DNA of 64,000 nucleotides, taken from the NCBI RefSeq assembly GCF_902712855.1, contig NZ_LR743507.1, positions 3,396,001 through 3,460,000 on the forward strand, given 5' to 3'. Each line of letters opens with the position of its first letter. Position 1 is the stretch's first letter. Shown one piece after another: positions 60,215 to 64,000 of this stretch. Below the pieces are notes generated by a model that was not told the origin of the DNA, did no database searches, and worked only from the letters and a program-made list of their open reading frames with translations. The position numbers and the translations under genes are program-made. Source of the stretch: Variovorax paradoxus (GTDB lineage: Bacteria; Pseudomonadota; Gammaproteobacteria; Burkholderiales; Burkholderiaceae_C).

Positions 60215-61604
60215 CGCGGGCTCCTTCATTCGGACGGTTGGCCATGGCGGCATCGAGCGCGGCGAGCGTGCCGTCGACGAGCCGGTCGATGTCGTCGTCG
60301 TCGATCGCATACGGCGGCATCAGGTACACGGTGTTGCCGATGGGCCGCATCAGCAGGCCGTGCGCACGCGCTGCCATGTGGAAGCGCTCGGCGAAGCGCG
60401 CGCCGGGGGCGCGCACGTCGAAGGCGGCGATCATTCCGCGCTGCCTCGGGTGCTCGACATCCTGGCCTTCGAGTGCGTCTAGCAGACGGTGCTGCAGCCT
60501 TTGCGCGCGGCCACGGTTGCGCGCCAGCACGTCTTCGCTGTCGAACAGGTCCAGCGTGGCGAGTGCGGCGCGACAGGCCAGCGCGTTGCCGGTGTACGAA
60601 TGCGAATGCAGGAAGCTGCGCGCCGCATCGTCGTCGACGAACGCCTGGTGGATGGCGTCGCGCGCCATCACCAGCGCCAGCGGCAGGTAGCCGCCGCTGA
60701 TGCCCTTCGACAGGCAGAGGAAGTCGGGCCAGATACCGGCCTGCTCGCTCGCGAAGAAGCTCCCGGTGCGCCCGCAGCCCACCGCGATCTCGTCGGCGAT
60801 GAGGTGCACGCCGTGGCGGTCGCACGCGTCGCGCACGCGGCGCAGGTAGACCGGGTCGTGCATCGCCATGCCCGCGGCGCACTGCACCAGCGGTTCGACG
60901 ATCACGGCGGCGATGGTGTCGTGCTGCGCGGCCAGCAGCGCGTCGAGCTCGTCGGCCGCGCGGTGCGCCACGGCCGCCGCGTCTTCGCCGGGCCGGGCGC
61001 GGCGTGCGTCGGGTGAAGCGACGAGGTGCGCGTTCGCGAGCAGCGGCGCATAGGCGTCGCGGAACACCGGTACATCGGTCACGTGCAGGGCGCCGAGTGT
61101 CTCGCCGTGGTAGCCCTGCCGCAGCGCCACGAAGCGCCGCTTGCGGGCATGGCCTGCATTGCGCCAGGCGTGGAAGCTCATCTTCAGTGCGATCTCCACG
61201 GCCGAGGCGCCGTCCGACGCATAGAAGCAATGGCCGAGCGCATGCCCCGTGCGCGCGGACAGCCGCTCGGCCAGTTCGACGGCCGGCGCGTGCGTGCAGC
61301 CGGCGAGCATCACGTGCGAGAACCGGTCGAGCTGGTCTTTCAGAGCCGCATTGAGCGCGGGGTGCGCGTGCCCGAAGAGGTTGACCCACCACGAGCTGGT
61401 GGCGTCCATGTAGCGGCGGCCTTCGGCGTCGAAGAGCCACACGCCCTCGCCGCGCGCGATCGGAAGCGGCGGCACGGCCTCGAGGCGGATGCTCTGCGTG
61501 CAGGGATGCCAGACGTGGCGTCGGCTGCGTCGTTGCCAGCTTGCGTTGGCGTTCTTTTCAAGTGAGGGGTCGATGGTCGAGGGCACCCGCGCAGTCCTTT
61601 TCAT
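60198..61604 (-). CDS. bioA: Adenosylmethionine-8-amino-7-oxononanoate aminotransferase
   Basis: A 468-residue class III aminotransferase that transfers the amino group of SAM to 7-keto-8-aminopelargonic acid. The family motif RYMDATSSWWVNLFGHAHP, the PLP phosphate region YASDGASAVEIALKMSFH, the Asp of LIADEIAVGCGRTGSFF and the PLP lysine in LCLSKGISGGYLPL are all present. The start at 61604 begins MKRTARVPS. It is the first gene of bioA-bioF-bioD. A BirA site was not recognisable in the 280-bp gap upstream. Confidence 0.95.
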   Translation of the reverse strand: MKRTARVPSTIDPSLEKNANASWQRRSRRHVWHPCTQSIRLEAVPPLPIARGEGVWLFDAEGRRYMDATSSWWVNLFGHAHPALNAALKDQLDRFSHVMLAGCTHAPAVELAERLSARTGHALGHCFYASDGASAVEIALKMSFHAWRNAGHARKRRFVALRQGYHGETLGALHVTDVPVFRDAYAPLLANAHLVASPDARRARPGEDAAAVAHRAADELDALLAAQHDTIAAVIVEPLVQCAAGMAMHDPVYLRRVRDACDRHGVHLIADEIAVGCGRTGSFFASEQAGIWPDFLCLSKGISGGYLPLALVMARDAIHQAFVDDDAARSFLHSHSYTGNALACRAALATLDLFDSEDVLARNRGRAQRLQHRLLDALEGQDVEHPRQRGMIAAFDVRAPGARFAERFHMAARAHGLLMRPIGNTVYLMPPYAIDDDDIDRLVDGTLAALDAAMANRPNEGARDAALA

Positions 61605-61884
61605 GAGGCAAGGCGCGGGATCGTATCGATGCGTACACAGTGCGGCAAACGCCCGGACCGCGCGTGAAATGAAGGCAGGTTGCCCGACCTTTCCCGGCGT
61701 ACAAGGCACGTTCGGCACAACGTCGCCGAACAAGCCGCCAACCTGCGATTACGTGCTCATGGCGTGAAAACGCAAGTTGTCCGGCTGGCATCAGAAACAG
61801 GTCACGAATGTCCGGTTCTCGCGATGTTGCCGATGACTCGCTGCTTTTCGGACATCGCAGGTGGCCGGTTTCAACGACCCGCAT

Positions 61885-62748
61885 TCACGGCGTGCTCTTC
61901 CTCACGAGCGCGGTGATGTACTCGCGCAGCGAGATTGCGCCGCGCTCCGGGCGCTCCGGCTCCTGCCTGGCCTCGAGCGTGAGCCGCGTCATCTCCGCGA
62001 ACGACTGCGCCGCCACTTCGGAGAATCCCTGCGCCCTGAACGCCTGCACCCACCGTGCCTGCGGCGTCACCACCACTTCGACCGGCCGCGCCAGCGCTTC
62101 CGAGAAGGCCTTCGCCACGTCGGCGGCGGAGTAGCGCTCGGGCCCTTCGACGTAATGCGGCCCCGAGGGCGCGGGCGACCCGAGCATCAGCTTTGCGGCG
62201 AACTGCCCCAGGTCGTGCGGCGCCACCATCGGCAGCGCGAAATCGGCGGGGAACATGGTGTGCAGCTGGCCTTCCTCGCGTGCGGTCTTCAGCGAGGCAT
62301 CCCAGTTGCTCATGTAGTAGGCCCCACGGATGATGTCGAGCGGAACCGGGCCGGCGGCCAGCGCCTGCTCCATCTCGTACAGCACACCCAGGTCGCCGAT
62401 GCCGTCGCCGGGCTGCGCGCCGTAGGTCGATTCCGCCACGATCTTCTCGAGCTTGCAGCCTTCGAGGGCCGACACGATCGCCCGCAGGCTGCGGCGCTCC
62501 ACGGCGTCCCTGTCGGTCGACGGATCGGCCGGCGGGTTCAGCACGAAGACGCGCTTTCCGCCCATGAAGACGCGGTGCAGCGCGGCGGTATCGAGCAGGT
62601 CGACCACCGCCACGCGCGCGCCCTTCGTCTGCAGCGCTTCGGTCCGGTGCGCGTCGCGGGTCACCACGGTCACCGGTTCGTTGTGCGCGAGCAAGGCTTG
62701 CGCCAGCGCCGAGCCCACATGGCCGGTCGCTCCCAGGATGATGTGCAT
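61885..62748 (-). CDS. NmrA-like NAD(P)-binding protein (atypical SDR)
   Basis: A 287-residue Rossmann-fold protein. The NAD(P) motif GATGHVGSALAQAL is at the extreme N-terminus (IILGATGHVG), followed by VTRDAHRTEALQTKGARVAV. The rest (IVAESTYGAQPGDG, HYVEGPERYSAADVAKAF) is typical of NmrA/HSCARG-type proteins that sense NADPH or reduce quinones. The usual YxxxK pair of SDR enzymes is not clear. It is followed on the same strand by the gene end of a small basic protein 14 bases upstream. Confidence 0.85.
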   Translation of the reverse strand: MHIILGATGHVGSALAQALLAHNEPVTVVTRDAHRTEALQTKGARVAVVDLLDTAALHRVFMGGKRVFVLNPPADPSTDRDAVERRSLRAIVSALEGCKLEKIVAESTYGAQPGDGIGDLGVLYEMEQALAAGPVPLDIIRGAYYMSNWDASLKTAREEGQLHTMFPADFALPMVAPHDLGQFAAKLMLGSPAPSGPHYVEGPERYSAADVAKAFSEALARPVEVVVTPQARWVQAFRAQGFSEVAAQSFAEMTRLTLEARQEPERPERGAISLREYITALVRKSTP

Positions 62749-62762
62749 GGCGGCCTCCCGGC

Positions 62763-63074
62763 TCAGCCGCGCTTCTCTGCGTTGCGCTTACGCGTGGCCG
62801 CGCCCTTTTTCGCGGAGGCCGAGCGCTCGGCTGCGGTGCGGCCCGCAGCCGCGGCGCCACCGATGCGTCCGCCCTTGCGGGCAGGCGCATGGTTCTCCGG
62901 CTTGCCTCGGCCCGCGCCCGACTTCTTGCCGCCACCGGTCTCGGCGTTCAGCGTGGCCCAGGCGCGGCGTTCGGCCTCGCCCTTGCCCACGCCGCGGTGC
63001 TCGTAGCCTTCTTCGATGTGCTCGGCCTGTCGCTTCTGCTTGTCCGTATAGGACGACTTGTCGCCTCTTGGCAT
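62763..63074 (-). CDS. Small basic Lys/Ala/Gly-rich protein (plasmid-stabilisation-type annotation)
   Basis: A 103-residue protein. It begins PRGDKSSYTDKQKRQAEHI, the signature of a small family often labelled plasmid stabilisation protein although no such role is shown. The second half is a basic Gly/Ala/Lys tail (KKGAATRKRNAEKRG) like histone H1 tails. It may bind DNA. The start is directly at the family N-terminus. It lies 14 bases upstream of the NmrA-like gene in the same direction, so the two are probably co-transcribed. Confidence 0.85.
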   Translation of the reverse strand: MPRGDKSSYTDKQKRQAEHIEEGYEHRGVGKGEAERRAWATLNAETGGGKKSGAGRGKPENHAPARKGGRIGGAAAAGRTAAERSASAKKGAATRKRNAEKRG

Positions 63075-63207
63075 GGCATGGCTCCTTTGCTTTCCTGCAC
63101 GGCAGGTGCAGGTTGTGGAGCCTTCATGCTGTTCGCGCGAGGCGCACCGCGGGTAAGAAGACGCACGCGCTGCGCGTCAGCCGTGTCCGTCGTCTGTCAA
63201 GGGCGCG

Positions 63208-63797
63208 TCAGCAGGCCGCCTTCATGCGGCGCAGGTGCGCCAGCATCTCCGCGCGGACGACCGTCGTGATGTGGCTGCGGCGACCGTTCTCCAGCATGCC
63301 CACGCGGCGCGCCACCGGGCGGCCGGGCATCTGCAGGATGCACAGCGAGGGGTCGCTTTCCCAGTTGAAGTTCTTCAGCAGCGGCGCCACGGTGAAGCCC
63401 ACGTTCTTGCGCACCGGCTCCGCGATCGCCAGCAGCGAGTTGAGGTCGAGGAACTCCTTCGGCACCAGCTGCAGGCGCCGCAGGATGCGGTCGATGCGCG
63501 CGCCGGTCGGCGTCCGGCGATCGAAGCGGATGAAGGGCTGCGTGGCGAACAGGCTCGCAATGGGGTGTCGGGCGATGCGACGCCGGAGTTCGCGATGACG
63601 GTCAGCGCCTCGTCGTAGCACGGCGTCCACAGCAGGCCCGGCACTTCGGGCCACTGGCGCTCGACCACCACGGCCGCGTCGAGCTCGCCGCTCGTCACGT
63701 CCTGCATCAGTTGCATCTGCTCGCGCACGCGCAGTTCGACCTCGAGGTTGGGGTGCACCGACTTGAGTTGCGCCAGCGTGCTCGACAGCAGCCCCAT
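63208..63797 (-). pseudogene. LysR regulator fragment, frameshifted and missing its DNA-binding domain
   Basis: The minus strand encodes a LysR effector domain in two frames. The first part (MGLLSSTLAQLKSVHPNLEV, then DVTSGELDAAVVVERQWPEV) runs in one frame to about 63565. The rest (IASLFATQPFIRFDRRTPTG to the C-terminus at 63208) is in another. The switch falls at a run of four G on the plus strand (63562-63565); one more base there would restore the frame. The helix-turn-helix domain expected upstream of 63797 is absent, because a different gene fragment begins there. This could be a true pseudogene or a sequencing/assembly error. Confidence 0.7.
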
Positions 63798-63798
63798 G

Positions 63799-64000
63799 GC
63801 CTGAAGTCGTGCGCCATCGATGCGGGCCAGATCACGTCGAGCGACGCGCAGGAGCTCAGGAACGACCGCAACCTCGCGGTGCAGGCGCCGCCCGAGGCGA
63901 TCAAGAACATGCTGCTGATCCAGACGCGCGACCCGCTGCTGAAGAACCAGAAGCTGCGCCAGGCCATCGCCGCCTCGCTGGTCGTTCAGCTACTCGTCGC
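63799..64000 (+). pseudogene. Fragment of a peptide-type (SBP_bac_5) ABC binding protein gene
   Basis: The plus strand reads LKSCAIDAGQITSSDAQELR and continues IKNMLLIQTRDPLLKNQKLR in an open frame (codons at positions divisible by 3) to the end of the window. The content fits the second lobe of dipeptide/nickel-type solute-binding proteins (family 5), where DPLLKNQKLRQAIAASL is a common pattern. It has no start in the window and abuts the LysR fragment on the opposite strand at about 63798. After AIAASL the sequence loses family resemblance (VVQLLVA). It is either a gene remnant or an assembly join. Confidence 0.5.

Noticed and set aside
61605..61884. A BirA operator before bioA
   Set aside because: No TTGTAAACC-type palindrome is recognisable in the gap.
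61680..61916. Plus-strand frame of 78 codons between bioA and the NmrA-like gene
   Set aside because: No ribosome-binding site or family resemblance, and it runs into the antisense of the NmrA-like gene.

Overview
The window is GC-rich and gene-dense. Short intergenic gaps, frequent 4-base stop/start overlaps and the gene content suggest a beta-proteobacterium of the Comamonadaceae. It is most like Variovorax, with many LysR regulators, many NMT1/SsuA-type ABC importers and an alginate/cellulose-type acetylation cassette. The genus is an inference from general character; no rRNA or other marker is present. I found no tRNA, rRNA, CRISPR array or complete insertion sequence.

Layout. Positions 1-7450 (+) are the end of an exopolysaccharide cluster: a partial gene, a GT-A-like protein, a flippase, a WcaI-type glycosyltransferase, galE, an orphan LuxR-type response regulator and manC. 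Then come a large winged-helix/NB-ARC ATPase, and on the minus strand an acyltransferase-3, a metallo-beta-lactamase-fold hydrolase and a D-threonine-aldolase-type enzyme. Positions 14268-19381 (+) hold a LysR gene and an NMT1-type ABC importer whose operon ends in a membrane-anchored cytochrome c. Next are dodecin and a LysR gene divergent from a SnoaL/flavodoxin pair.

From 31551 down to 21805 (-) runs one tightly packed eight-gene unit. It joins an SfnB/DszC-like oxidoreductase, a sulfonate-type importer, a YtcJ-like amidohydrolase and a Pot/iron-type importer with a fused double permease. From 31800 to 35688 (+) lies a four-gene cassette in the order SGNH, AlgF-like, AlgI-like, AlgJ-like, the same order as wssFGHI for cellulose acetylation in Pseudomonas fluorescens, but no cellulose synthase genes adjoin it. 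A low-molecular-weight phosphatase homologue lacking the catalytic Cys, a Pat-type acyl-CoA synthetase/acetyltransferase, a DUF4105 protein paired with a large lipoprotein hydrolase, and a diguanylate cyclase follow.

The most unusual object is a 265-bp element (43486-43750) with perfect 30-bp terminal inverted repeats enclosing two more inverted repeats. It would fold as a three-way junction, and it sits between a canonical ribosome-binding site plus ATG and the body of an ankyrin-repeat gene. After it come an aldo/keto reductase, an operon of an AprA-like flavoprotein, a ferredoxin and an orphan solute-binding protein, a GNAT gene, a 14-TM drug transporter, a methyltransferase, a VOC protein, a cyclopropane fatty acid synthase with an 11-bp tandem repeat over its stop codon, a CDF transporter, an AraC regulator divergent from an aldo/keto reductase, and bioA-bioF-bioD without bioB. 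The last 0.8 kb contains a frameshifted, 5'-truncated LysR gene that abuts a fragment of a peptide-type solute-binding protein gene.
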